A stretch of 64,000 bases of DNA from Terrimonas ginsenosidimutans (lineage in GTDB: Bacteria > Bacteroidota > Bacteroidia > Chitinophagales > Chitinophagaceae). Location: assembly GCF_022012415.1 (NCBI RefSeq), contig NZ_JAKLTR010000007.1, positions 248,001-312,000 on the forward strand, given 5' to 3'. Shown here piece after piece: positions 53,612-62,137 of the stretch. The position numbers and the translations under genes were made by a program. Positions within the stretch are counted from its first letter, which is position 1. Each line of letters begins with the position of its first letter. The notes beneath the pieces were generated by a model. The model was not told the origin of the DNA, made no database searches, and saw nothing but the letters and a program-made list of their open reading frames with translations.

Positions 53612-54724
53612 ATGGATAATATTTTTGAAATTGCCGCCAAGATTTCAACGCCACTAGGTCTTGGAGGACTTGCGTTAGCAGGAGTGATTTACGTTAGCTC
53701 CCAATTTGCAAATGGCAAATCTAACCAAAATGAAACAGTTGTTAAATACTTGTATCGCCTGGCTTTATTATGCATTTGCCTTGGTTTTGCTGGCTGGGTA
53801 CTTCAGCTAGTTTTTCCTTCGAAAGCGAAAAAATTTGTAACAGTCAACCTCTATTTAGACAATCACCCAGCTCAGAATGTATTAATCAAAGGCAACAATC
53901 TTGAAGACAATAAATCAACTAATATATACGGATCGGTTGAATTGGAAATGAGAAAGTTCCCGGAAGATAGTTTGATACTTCTTACAATGCATTCGATAGA
54001 ATTGAACATTGATACGACGATTCAAGCGAAATATCAACCTACCTTGAGTTTTTTTCTTCAACCCAGTTCCAGACCGGTCGGAAAGAAATACAAAATAAAC
54101 TTGAATATTTATCAAAACGACCGGCCAGTAATGGGCGTAATGGTTAATATAGACAATGCCCGTGCATCTGGTACTAGTGATCAATTTGGTGCAGTGCAAC
54201 TTGAGTTTGATAATGTTCCACCGAACACTCCACTCCATTTCTCGTTGACTAACAAAGACCATGGCATCGACACTACAATGGACATCATGTTTGAGCCGAG
54301 TATTGCCATTCATTTGAAGAAACCTATAAATGTGCCTTCTGGGCTTGTTCAAAAATCACCAGCATTTTATGAACACCTGGAAGAACTTGAAAACAGGATC
54401 TATCGAATGGAAGCTGTTATGAAATTTATCAATGCATCTCCCGCAGATAGTATGAAGCAGTATCATTCGCATGGCTTGAATGCGGTATTCAATGGAGCAA
54501 AGGGATGGTATCAGCCGGCATCTCCGCAATTTGCAGAAGTCCCGTTAACCGCCATTGTTAGTTGGTTTCGCACTAATGGGTATTCCAACACACTAGCAGA
54601 CAAAATCCTATCCGAGGTGCGAGAAGCACCAGAACGATTGCAGACCAACGGCATCTATCGGTACAAGGAGACATCAGAGTTTATCCGTTCGATGAAAGCG
54701 TATCGGGCTGTTTTTGCCAAGTAA
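53612..54724 (+). CDS. Two-helix membrane protein with periplasmic beta repeats
   Basis: 370 residues. Transmembrane helices at ~13-32 (ISTPLGLGGLALAGVIYVSS) and ~47-68 (LYRLALLCICLGFAGWVLQLVF). After them come two similar beta modules: VTVNLYLDNHPAQNVLIKGNN and INLNIYQNDRPVMGVMVNIDNA, each with L/I-D-T-T-hydrophobic turns (IELNIDTTIQAKYQP, HGIDTTMDIMFEPS), like small Ig-type repeats. The C-terminus is helical (LEELENRIYRMEAVMKF, YKETSEFIRSMKAYR). The duplicate-domain pattern is visible but no family is known. It follows the protease gene by 450 bp in the same direction. Confidence 0.6.
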   Translation: MDNIFEIAAKISTPLGLGGLALAGVIYVSSQFANGKSNQNETVVKYLYRLALLCICLGFAGWVLQLVFPSKAKKFVTVNLYLDNHPAQNVLIKGNNLEDNKSTNIYGSVELEMRKFPEDSLILLTMHSIELNIDTTIQAKYQPTLSFFLQPSSRPVGKKYKINLNIYQNDRPVMGVMVNIDNARASGTSDQFGAVQLEFDNVPPNTPLHFSLTNKDHGIDTTMDIMFEPSIAIHLKKPINVPSGLVQKSPAFYEHLEELENRIYRMEAVMKFINASPADSMKQYHSHGLNAVFNGAKGWYQPASPQFAEVPLTAIVSWFRTNGYSNTLADKILSEVREAPERLQTNGIYRYKETSEFIRSMKAYRAVFAK

Positions 54725-55355
54725 CTCCTGACATGACTTAAGTTGGTAGATTGTACTGCACAGTCTCATTGTTTACTTAAGATGCAGATTTTACCAGCAA
54801 AGCAAAACAGGATCAGGGAGGTTGTTCATCAATGACGCTATTAGGTAGTATCCTTCAGCTTTTTTGATTACAGACGTCTTGAGCCAGGTCGGCCCTAAGG
54901 ATCACGACATGATTCTACAATTTAGCGGCGTATTCAATCCTCACCTGCTGATAGCGGAGGATCGTGAAAGTTTTTTTGATTGGGGATAGGATTACATGAA
55001 AATTCCCTTCCAGTTTAATCGGACTAAAAGGCATATTTGCCTTCTCTTTTGCTGATTGAAAGATTTCGATAGCGAAAGCTCGACCTATTTGAGACTAAAG
55101 TCCCTCGGCGGAAAGACGAGCTTTATCTGCAAGAAGCTGCCGAATAAAAACGCTTTCTTGAATCGCATGGTGATTACTATTACGCAGCTTAACTATTCTG
55201 GAAAAAAAGCTGCGATGATGACGCCCTGGGAGAGTGAAGTGCTGCTTCCGACACTGGTCGTGGTGCACTATTCAGATAGTAAATGTGGCTTAGTATTTTT
55301 CATTGAGCCCATCCTCCCCGGCTTTTTAACACTAACAATTAACGAACCTTTCGCA
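54725..55355. other. Gene-free stretch with broken frames
   Basis: A plus frame at 55056-55388 (SSTYLRLKSLGGKTSFICKK...) and minus pieces reading GSLIVSVKKPGRMGS...KPHLLSE look partly coding, but both have stops or no start. Likely debris beside the IS66 relic. Confidence 0.3.
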
Positions 55356-55472
55356 TTACTTTCCCTTCGGTCTTTTACGGCGCATTAGTTCCGCGATATT
55401 GCTGCATACTTTTTTGGTCACGCTATCCGTGCGTTCATAACTGCGCAAGCAACCTTTCTCGTTGACCCTCAT
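55356..55472 (-). CDS. Possible small ORF, 38 aa, coupled to the one upstream
   Basis: ATG 55472 overlaps the TGA (55469-55471) of the frame at 55469-55627. The peptide MRVNEKGCLRSYERTDSVTK...ELMRRKRPKGK is basic. May be a decayed gene. Not recognised. Confidence 0.25.
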   Translation of the reverse strand: MRVNEKGCLRSYERTDSVTKKVCSNIAELMRRKRPKGK

Positions 55473-55627
55473 TTGCCTTTGCCTGATTTGAAGGAGGTGC
55501 GGACGAAGGAAACTACCGTCACAATTGTTCCATCGATCGTATGGTCCGCTGACCTATTGGTCGAAATCGAGCAGACATCAACCGGCGAAATGTGGTTGGC
55601 AAGCTCTTTTCGGAACTCTTGAATCAA
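55469..55627 (-). CDS. Possible small ORF, 52 aa
   Basis: TTG at 55627 to TGA 55469-55471, reading QEFRKELANHISPVDVCSIS then HTIDGTIVTVVSFVRTSF. Coding-like but short; the overlap ATGA with the next frame suggests coupling or a frameshifted single gene. Confidence 0.25.
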   Translation of the reverse strand: MIQEFRKELANHISPVDVCSISTNRSADHTIDGTIVTVVSFVRTSFKSGKGK

Positions 55628-55670
55628 AGTATTTGCCGGTTTAAACTTTCATCGTATTTTCAGAACTCCT

Positions 55671-55772
55671 CGTATTGAGCCCTATGCCTGGCTGAAAGAA
55701 GTACTACACAGCATCGCAGATCACCCGGTTAATAAAGTAGTTGAACTTCTCCCACATCGATACAAAAAATAA
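55671..55772 (+). mobile_element. IS66-family transposase, C-terminal remnant
   Basis: Thirty-three codons read RIEPYAWLKEVLHSIADHP then NKVVELLPHRYKK and stop at TAA 55770-55772. PYxWLxDVLxRIxxHPxNKxxELLPHxW is the conserved end of IS66 transposases. The rest of the element is missing. A terminator-like hairpin follows. Confidence 0.75.
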
Positions 55773-55844
55773 TCAGCTCTCAAAAGGTGTACTTGCCCGG
55801 ATGCTTACCGTATTGCAATTTTTCTTAGGCAGTATAGTGATCAC

Positions 55845-55870
55845 AAGGAGAGGAGTCGTGTCCTCTCCTT
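55845..55870 (+). terminator. Hairpin terminator
   Basis: Perfect 10-bp arms AAGGAGAGGA (55845-55854) and TCCTCTCCTT (55861-55870), 6-nt loop, followed by TTTTATG. It is 73 bp after the IS66 relic. Confidence 0.7.
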
Positions 55871-56036
55871 TTTTATGTGGAGCTTTGTGAAGGGAAGAAC
55901 CGCGCAGGTTCAAATACGGTAACAAACGGGTGCGGAAGATAGGATCAGCGAAAAGCGATTTGGTTCAGCTGATCATTTCATCACAGCCCCGATCGCAATA
56001 TTTTACGCATGTTACAGTGGTAAAAACAAGTGAGTG

Positions 56037-56386
56037 GTGAAAGTAACCGACCAGACCGACGACCAATTAGTAGACCGCCTGGGGCAGGGTGATAGGGAAG
56101 CATTTACCGAACTCTATAACCGCTACCAGCCCGTGCTACAAGCGTTTCTATTGAAATTTACCAAGGGCCAGACCTGACCGAAGACCTGGTGCAGGACATC
56201 TTTGTAAAGCTCTGGCAAAATGGGCTGCAATTGGGCGTGCGCAGTAAATTCTCGGCTTATCTGTATACCACGGTGCGCAATAAGGCGATCGACCACCTCC
56301 GAAAAATTGGAGACCGCGGAAAGCTGGCAAAAGGATGCCCGGGGACCCATGTCCGCCGTGGCGGGGGAGCAGGAGACCCGCGATAG
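56037..56386 (+). pseudogene. ECF sigma factor pseudogene
   Basis: From GTG 56037 the frame reads VTDQTDDQLVDRLGQGDREAF, TELYNRYQPVLQAFLLKF and stops at a TGA after KGQT. In the next frame the gene goes on: LTEDLVQDIFVKLWQNG, FSAYLYTTVRNKAIDHL; a second slip gives QKDARGPMSAVAGEQETRD. These are sigma region 2 and the linker; region 4 is lost. It was a FecI-like sigma gene of another PUL or transporter system. Confidence 0.8.
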
Positions 56387-56550
56387 TGGAAGGATCTTAA
56401 CCGCTTGTGAGTAGTCCGTCAGTGGTTGTTTTATGTCTATTTTAGACAAAGACTTTTTTGCATTTCTAGCGTGTTTTTATTTGAACATTGTAGCAAACTT
56501 TCGATGTGTTTCCTTGCACTAATTGTTGGAGCGACTTAACTTTAGATACT

Positions 56551-57336
56551 ATGCAGATAGCCTCCAGAGAGTTATATGAACTACTGAAATCAAAGGGGAT
56601 TAAGTTTTTGCACCATGCGAATACCGTCCGAACCGCCTTGACTTTTATTCAGGAGGACGCGTTGCTTTCGAGAGCTTATGTAGAGGCGAACCTACTTGAT
56701 CAAACGGAGCAATATTCCGATGGAGATGATAAGCGGCTAGGAATCTGGGACGCTGTTTTTGTAGATGGTTGGGATCTTCATAAAGAGTTTGGGCGAAATA
56801 ATTATGGCCCGGTTTTATTTAAATTTCCGATCGAACTATTACTTGACCCCGCTTTCCGTTTCGTTCGGATAACAAAAACTAATCCGGCGAACTGGACAGG
56901 TCAAGAAACAAAATTTTTCAAAACTATCGAGGAGGTGAATGATAAGTATCTTATCGAAGGGAAGTTTGATCGCATGAAGGATGCTGGTGTAATGTTTTTA
57001 ATAGAGAAGCCAGAAAAGACAATCACGTTATCTAAGTATTGCACGCAGATCATTCTGGATGACCCTGATATCGAAACGCTGGTGGATGGAGAGTCAAAGT
57101 CAATCTTCGAACGTGTGAAATCGACCTTAGAGGATGCCATCACCGGGTCGCCTTTGAAAGAGATTACCATTTCAAAACGACATCCCCATAATCCAACACA
57201 TGGATGTTATTACATATACCGTACGATGTATCACAAGGATTTGGAAGAGTTTCATAAATTGTTCAGGAAAAAACAGTCAGCTGAAGAATCTGCGAAGGAC
57301 AATAGCATAGCAAGAGATCCGGGGACAGAAAAGTAG
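56551..57336 (+). CDS. Hypothetical protein of the defence-like island, 261 aa
   Basis: ATG 56551 is preferred; a longer frame back to 56506 gives a Cys-rich start that is not convincing. No signal peptide. The N-terminal half has ASRELYELLKSKGIKFLHHANTVRTALTFIQEDALLSR, then DDKRLGIWDAVFVDGWDLH and YGPVLFKFPIELLL. The layout (short helix, an H-x-x-T-like strand, a long middle with D/E, then a YGPVLF strand) recalls ADP-ribosyltransferase-like toxins such as DarT/DUF4433, but I cannot confirm this. C-terminal ~40 residues are charged. It is convergent with the HEPN operon, 107 bp away. Confidence 0.6.
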   Translation: MQIASRELYELLKSKGIKFLHHANTVRTALTFIQEDALLSRAYVEANLLDQTEQYSDGDDKRLGIWDAVFVDGWDLHKEFGRNNYGPVLFKFPIELLLDPAFRFVRITKTNPANWTGQETKFFKTIEEVNDKYLIEGKFDRMKDAGVMFLIEKPEKTITLSKYCTQIILDDPDIETLVDGESKSIFERVKSTLEDAITGSPLKEITISKRHPHNPTHGCYYIYRTMYHKDLEEFHKLFRKKQSAEESAKDNSIARDPGTEK

Positions 57337-57442
57337 ATCCTTTGCAATATTTGCTTCGAATATTTATGACAAGTTTCTGATTAGCAATTATGTTCCTGTG
57401 TCGGTAAGTAACGAGATCGATTTTTTGATTTTCATTAACAAC

Positions 57443-58390
57443 CTAAGCGTCATCCTTATGAAATCTAGCTAGAAGTTTAGAGCCGATCGATACGATGTTT
57501 TGTGAATCGATTATCGGGAAATGTGGCAAAGTGCCTATATAGTTGTTATATTGACGGTACCATTCTTCAATATCGCCGAGGTCGTCTGCAAGTGGCGGCG
57601 ATAGTTGGAATATTTCCCTTCCATTTTCGTCGAAGCCGCCGACACCGTTTTGCGATAAGCGAACTTCAGTGCAGTTGAAATAATAGGCCGTGGTTGGTTG
57701 AATGGGATCTCCCGCAGCATATTGCGCGGGGATTTTAAACAGTGGTTTGTATACGAAATGATACCGATTCGGGGTTTGTTTATTGTTGAGGAAAGCTATC
57801 AAAAAAGCGTACACACTTTGTCTTTCTTTGCCCGGAATTTGCAAAGAAGCGCCGTGTTGAACAATCCTATTGAGTGCACTATTTAACCGGGATGTCTCGC
57901 GTTTTCTATCTGCCCTTAAATCCTTGTCTTCGTACAGGTCATTAATCAGTCCTGATGCTGCTGTAATATGCCAGGATATGATGCTTCCTCCAAAAGAATG
58001 TGCTTCGGGATGTGCAAAATGGTTACGTATGTAGCGAAGCTGGTCCAAATAGTCCGCTGATTCTGTTTCAAAATAACCATTCTCAAGGAACCACTGTAAA
58101 TATCGTTTAAGGCTCCATTGAGCGGGGTTGGCGAATCCCGCTGTTGCTAGTTGTCGATATCGTTTCTTGAGTGCCAGCTCTAATGCGAATAGTGCTTTCA
58201 TGCAAGCTAAATCGAAGAACTCATATTCGTAATAAGCTAAATCGACTAGTCGCTGAACCAATTTAAACACACCTTTTACATCGTCGTCTACAACAGGTTT
58301 TAGGTAGATACGTTCTGATACCTTTTTCAAGTACCTTTCATAGGATTGAATCTCGAACATCGTCCATCTGGGATCGGGGTTAGGAAGCAT
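57443..58390 (-). CDS. HEPN-like protein with RX4H motif
   Basis: 315 residues. The first ~190 are helical: VFKLVQRLVDLAYYEYEFFDLACMKALFALELALKKRYRQL, then a helix pair ending YLDQLRYIRNHFAHPEAHSF, where Arg122 and His127 form the RX4H motif of HEPN RNases (R-N-H-F-A-H). The C-terminal ~120 residues are less helical and unrecognised (YFNCTEVRLSQNGVGG, FPIIDSQNIV). HEPN domains act as RNases or NTP-binding partners in defence and toxin systems. It is the last gene of a three-gene minus-strand operon, 17 bp after the small Cys protein; its own catalytic activity is inferred from the motif only. Confidence 0.75.
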   Translation of the reverse strand: MLPNPDPRWTMFEIQSYERYLKKVSERIYLKPVVDDDVKGVFKLVQRLVDLAYYEYEFFDLACMKALFALELALKKRYRQLATAGFANPAQWSLKRYLQWFLENGYFETESADYLDQLRYIRNHFAHPEAHSFGGSIISWHITAASGLINDLYEDKDLRADRKRETSRLNSALNRIVQHGASLQIPGKERQSVYAFLIAFLNNKQTPNRYHFVYKPLFKIPAQYAAGDPIQPTTAYYFNCTEVRLSQNGVGGFDENGREIFQLSPPLADDLGDIEEWYRQYNNYIGTLPHFPIIDSQNIVSIGSKLLARFHKDDA

Positions 58391-58407
58391 TGACTCGGGG
58401 ATGTCAG

Positions 58408-58623
58408 TTATGAAGCTAAGATGTTACATTGGCATCCGACATGATATTCCTGATCGACAGAAAGATGCTCCACGTCATGGACAAAGCGAATTCGTTCTTT
58501 GCCGCACATCATCCAAGTTTCATAATTAGTATCGTCAGATGATTGACCATCTTCCCGTATGTCAAATACAGTAAGTAATATCCACCCCTTGTACGGTATA
58601 ACTATCTGGTCACAACGTTTCAT
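58408..58623 (-). CDS. Small Cys-containing protein of the HEPN/DUF6119 operon
   Basis: 71 residues, ATG 58623 to TAA 58408. MKRCDQIVIPYKGWILLTVFD is a beta start; later MMCGKERIRF and EYHVGCQCNILAS with Cys4, Cys40, Cys64 and Cys66. The CxxC-like pairing (C64-x-C66) could bind zinc. It sits 22 bp after the DUF6119 stop and 17 bp before the HEPN start, so it is certainly in the operon. No known family; an antitoxin, adaptor or regulator role is open. Confidence 0.65.
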   Translation of the reverse strand: MKRCDQIVIPYKGWILLTVFDIREDGQSSDDTNYETWMMCGKERIRFVHDVEHLSVDQEYHVGCQCNILAS

Positions 58624-58645
58624 TTTGATCTGGTTTTGAAATGGC

Positions 58646-60415
58646 TTAAAATTTACCTAGCTGAACAATTTTGAATCCATAATTCAGTAATCGCAGCTCC
58701 TGACTTAATTCAATCAGCGAGTATTTCGCAATATTTGAATTAAATTTCTTTAAATCTGTCCTAAGTGAACGGGACTCCAAGGCTGTATCTACGAAAGCAA
58801 GGCAAAAGGTTAGTTTTGGCATCCGCGTTTGATTGAACAAATCCGTAATGCCCTTGCTGGGGAATTTTTGCGACGCAATGAGTTTCCTCATTTCGCTCTT
58901 TTTTCCTGGCCTTTTTGCGGTCTCCTCTAATTTTTCAAAATAGGCAAAGTCGCTCTGTACGGTCTCTCGGACTCGCTTGGCTGCTATTGAAATCTGTGCG
59001 GTCAAGTCGCGGATTGTGTTTTTGAATCCTTTCTTTACGTGTACGAAAATAATTTCATCCGGCGAATATAAAAGTATGTCACAGCATTCAATATTCTCCG
59101 GGGTGACGGTGTCCAGCACCAAGGTTCCTGGTTTCCCTATATACGATTGGTTAAACACATCTTCGTCTTTACTAGTGTCAAATTTGTTCGTTAGCAGGCT
59201 TTCATCCCATGCGTCTTTCAAAATTCCATCGCACTGAATATTTAGATCATTAATAAAGCTCGGCTCAATTCTATACCAGCTTTCATCAATGTGAAAATAT
59301 GAACGGCCATTAACGGTGATTTCACCATTCAAATGATCAAAGATCGACGCAAAGGAGACCCGCGTGCCTGCTTCATTGAACGAGCCTATTTTTCGCATTA
59401 ATACGAAATGTTTAAATTGGTAAACATCTTCATCTTCTATACTTTTTTTCTCTTTCAGTTTATTGATAATTGTATTCCAAGAAGGTCTGTGAAAAAACTC
59501 AATTGATTCACTTGCGCTTAAATCTATTACATACTTTTCGGCAGTCAGATATTCCTCCATTTTTTCACTGCATATTTCAAAGTCTGGAATTTGGCCTGCT
59601 TTATAGTCGGCGTATACCTGTAGTATGAGTGCCTCATCAAGTTGTTTCACCAATTTTTCGAAGCGCTTACCGCGTAAATGAACTACCTTGTTGAGGGTGA
59701 ACTTAGCATCCTTCCGCTGTATCAGTTCGATTTTTTTGATCAGGTTCAATAACTCATCAAAGTTGATCGCCTTATTTATCTTGAAAGAAGATTTGGCCAG
59801 ACACCCAGCATTTTCTTTTTTAATATCTGTCTTTGAAAACCCAAATGATTTTATCAAATGCTCCCGGTTCAACTCTGCCTGCACCTGTTTAAAAATTTGA
59901 CCAAAGCTGTTTTCGTCACTGAATCGCTGGTCCCCACGATAGAACCTGCTTTGCCCCATGACGATACCCGTTACCCCGCGTTGTTGTATTGAACGAATGA
60001 CCCTGCTATCTCTTTCAAAAAGCTTAACGATTATTTCCAGGCCAAAATCTGGTTTTGTAAACCGTTCAATTTCAAAGCTGCCGTATCCGCCGGCAATAGC
60101 ATAAATACGTTTTTTGTAAGCGATAAAGCCAATAAATGAGTAAATGTTATTGTTTGCTTTCAGAATGCGATCTCCCTGATCAATAATCGGAGAAAGAAAC
60201 TTTAACCAAGTAGGAGGATAAAATTTATGAAATTGATAAAAATTTACCGTGTAATCTCCAAATTCCTGTTTATTTAAGGTTATTTCGCTTAGACTAATTC
60301 CTTCTTCGTTTAAACGCCGGATAATTTCTCCTATAGTATCGTTCTCGTCGAGTTTCTCAAATTCTTCACGTTCGATTTCGTAAATAGTAACCGGAAGCCT
60401 GTTGGAAAGAGCCAT
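58646..60415 (-). CDS. DUF6119 / TIGR04141-family sporadically distributed protein
   Basis: 589 residues, first gene of the operon. The arrangement fits TIGR04141/DUF6119: an N-terminal domain (~1-200, FIAYKKRIYAIAGGYGSFEIE, GVTGIVMGQSRFYRGDQ), a middle region with RGKRFEKLVKQLDEALILQVY, a conserved YFHIDESWYRIEPSFINDLN near 373-392, and LVLDTVTPENIECCDILLYSPDEIIFVHVKKG (432-463), where Asp446 and the HVK at 459-461 resemble a nuclease-like D...(E/x)xK core. The family is known mainly for patchy occurrence in variable islands. Function unproven; association with a HEPN protein supports a defence or toxin role. Confidence 0.8.
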   Translation of the reverse strand: MALSNRLPVTIYEIEREEFEKLDENDTIGEIIRRLNEEGISLSEITLNKQEFGDYTVNFYQFHKFYPPTWLKFLSPIIDQGDRILKANNNIYSFIGFIAYKKRIYAIAGGYGSFEIERFTKPDFGLEIIVKLFERDSRVIRSIQQRGVTGIVMGQSRFYRGDQRFSDENSFGQIFKQVQAELNREHLIKSFGFSKTDIKKENAGCLAKSSFKINKAINFDELLNLIKKIELIQRKDAKFTLNKVVHLRGKRFEKLVKQLDEALILQVYADYKAGQIPDFEICSEKMEEYLTAEKYVIDLSASESIEFFHRPSWNTIINKLKEKKSIEDEDVYQFKHFVLMRKIGSFNEAGTRVSFASIFDHLNGEITVNGRSYFHIDESWYRIEPSFINDLNIQCDGILKDAWDESLLTNKFDTSKDEDVFNQSYIGKPGTLVLDTVTPENIECCDILLYSPDEIIFVHVKKGFKNTIRDLTAQISIAAKRVRETVQSDFAYFEKLEETAKRPGKKSEMRKLIASQKFPSKGITDLFNQTRMPKLTFCLAFVDTALESRSLRTDLKKFNSNIAKYSLIELSQELRLLNYGFKIVQLGKF

Positions 60416-60714
60416 AATTATGAGATAAATATTATAAAAACCGAATTATGCTTTTGAAAGCAGTGTTTTAACCTATTTGGGATAATTTCAGCACTCTCGG
60501 AGTGAGAATTATTAGTGAATCTCTAACTCTATGGTCTTTGATTTTTGCCTCTTCAGAGATTTTATTAGCCTTCCCAAAAATAGTTGTGATCGCTGAATCA
60601 AGGGGACTGCTAGCTGTCATTCAGGATTTTGATTCGCGTAGGTTGAATAGCTGCGTTCATTAAGCAGTTTTTCGGTAGTACAGTAAATTCTTATTAGCCG
60701 ATTTGATCGTGCTG
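60416..60714. other. Promoter region of the DUF6119 operon
   Basis: 300 bp AT-rich upstream region shared with a possible small plus-strand gene. No clear operator or promoter box stands out. Confidence 0.4.
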
Positions 60715-60870
60715 ATGGCAATCATATACCTGTTCAGTAACCTGGAAATAACACCTACCGGCGAAGGAAAAAGATGTTCCTGCAAGTTCATAGTTAAGGA
60801 GTTGGTGGACAACCAAATTATTAAAAAGGATTTGATTGTGCAAGTAGTGGCCATTTTTGAATACTTATAG
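60715..60870 (+). CDS. Possible small protein, 51 aa
   Basis: ATG 60715 to TAG 60868-60870, coding-like: MAIIYLFSNLEITPTGEGKR, CSCKFIVKELVDNQIIKKDL and IVQVVAIFEYL. It has a CxC and amphipathic helices and no family. The opposing minus frame (60660-60854) is less likely. It lies divergent to the DUF6119 operon, so it might be a regulator, but this is only positional. Confidence 0.35.
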   Translation: MAIIYLFSNLEITPTGEGKRCSCKFIVKELVDNQIIKKDLIVQVVAIFEYL

Positions 60871-60962
60871 TGTGAAATGAATTATTCTGGTCATTTTGTA
60901 CGTTGGGTGGACTTTGCAATACGCCTTGCAATAAAAACTTTTTCGAATATTTCAACAAGCCT

Positions 60963-61742
60963 TTATACAAACCAAGGTGCATAAAGCCTACCTTCCCCAG
61001 TGTTTCTGTTCAGCTTTCGCATATTACAATCCTTGCAAAGCAACTGAATATTGGTCGGGTCATTCGTTCCAAACAAATCCAAGGGAATAATGTGATCAAA
61101 ATTCATAGATCCCAATGTATTGATGACGCCGGATAGGTCAGTTGAGCAGAACACGCAACGCCCTTTATCTCGATGAAAGATGGCCTTTTTAACTCACGCT
61201 GGAATTGCAGTTCTTCGAATTTTTCCTCCAATTGTCAAATCAGCTTGTTTGAAATGAAATTCCTGAAAGTTCTTAGCGATTACGGCGTTAAACTTTTGCA
61301 GTAAGTTTCTGTTTGAAAACAAGATGAAAAATATCTCTTCATACAATCGATCAGTAAGAAGAATAAAATTTTTTCGGTTACGCCTATACCAATTTATCAC
61401 CGTCAGTTCTGTCGTCGCCGGGTAGTCTTGCTCGTTATATTTGATTCTCAAAAAATCAATAGGAATACCGTATTGACTGAACTGATCCTCTAAAAATGTC
61501 AATTCCACTACATCCTCGATCACTGTCTCCGCCATCCTGAGAAAATAGTGGTCATAATGATGAAGGAAGCATTTTCTGATGTAGTGATGCAGCAGCGTGT
61601 GTCGGTTGAAAACCATTGCTGGTTGCCTCAACGTTATTCGTTGTTGTTTCGTCGTATGGAAAATCAGTGGTACTCCAAAATCAATACCATCTTCTATAGT
61701 TGAAGCGATCTTATACACCTGGTTGAATGTAAATTCTTTCAC
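60963..61742 (-). pseudogene. HNH endonuclease gene interrupted by an in-frame TGA
   Basis: From ATG 61742 the frame reads 182 residues to TGA 61194-61196, then continues in the same frame to a TAA at 60963. Upstream part: helical, with VNRHTLLHHYIRKCFLHHYDHYFLRM and KQADLTIGGKIRRTAIPA. Downstream: VKKAIFHRDKGRCVFCSTDL, FDHIIPLDLFGTNDPTNIQL and LCKDCNMRKLN, the HNH core with CxxC zinc pair, DH and NiQLLCxxCN. In relatives a residue such as Arg occurs at the stop, as in IPAxVKKAIFxRDxGRC. A CGA to TGA change would explain it. A nonsense mutant or rare read-through are both possible; the two parts are certainly one gene by frame and motif order. Confidence 0.8.
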
Positions 61743-61890
61743 TATGCTTGATTTATCTATTTTAAGTCATTACAATCACGATTAAAAACGTACCTGCTCA
61801 GTTATTCATACTTTGATCCTATTTCGGTCCATATTTGTCTTATGCTACTTATATAGCTCAATTCACTTTTAACTCCCTATCTGATCTGCC

Positions 61891-62004
61891 GGTTATGATC
61901 TGATAGAAGGCCGCTACGCAGCGTTGATTGATCCAGCCGATCAGACCTGGATAACCAGCCGTCGAACAATTAGTTATTATACCGATTTGTGCTATCGTTT
62001 GTGA
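61891..62004 (+). pseudogene. Unidentified coding remnant
   Basis: A frame reading GYDLIEGRYAALIDPADQTW and ITSRRTISYYTDLCYRL to TGA 62002-62004 without a start. Coding-like; not identified. It lies in the gap between the HNH gene and the PD-(D/E)XK-like gene. Confidence 0.3.
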
Positions 62005-62137
62005 CAAAAAGCCTGAAAGTAAATCTGCATAAGCTAAGTATCCAAACCATAGAAATTGAACGCTGATGAAAAGTATTAGTTCATTTTGATACTATTGACA
62101 TTGGAGTGTTTTCCGGATAGCCGATTCCAACTCAATT

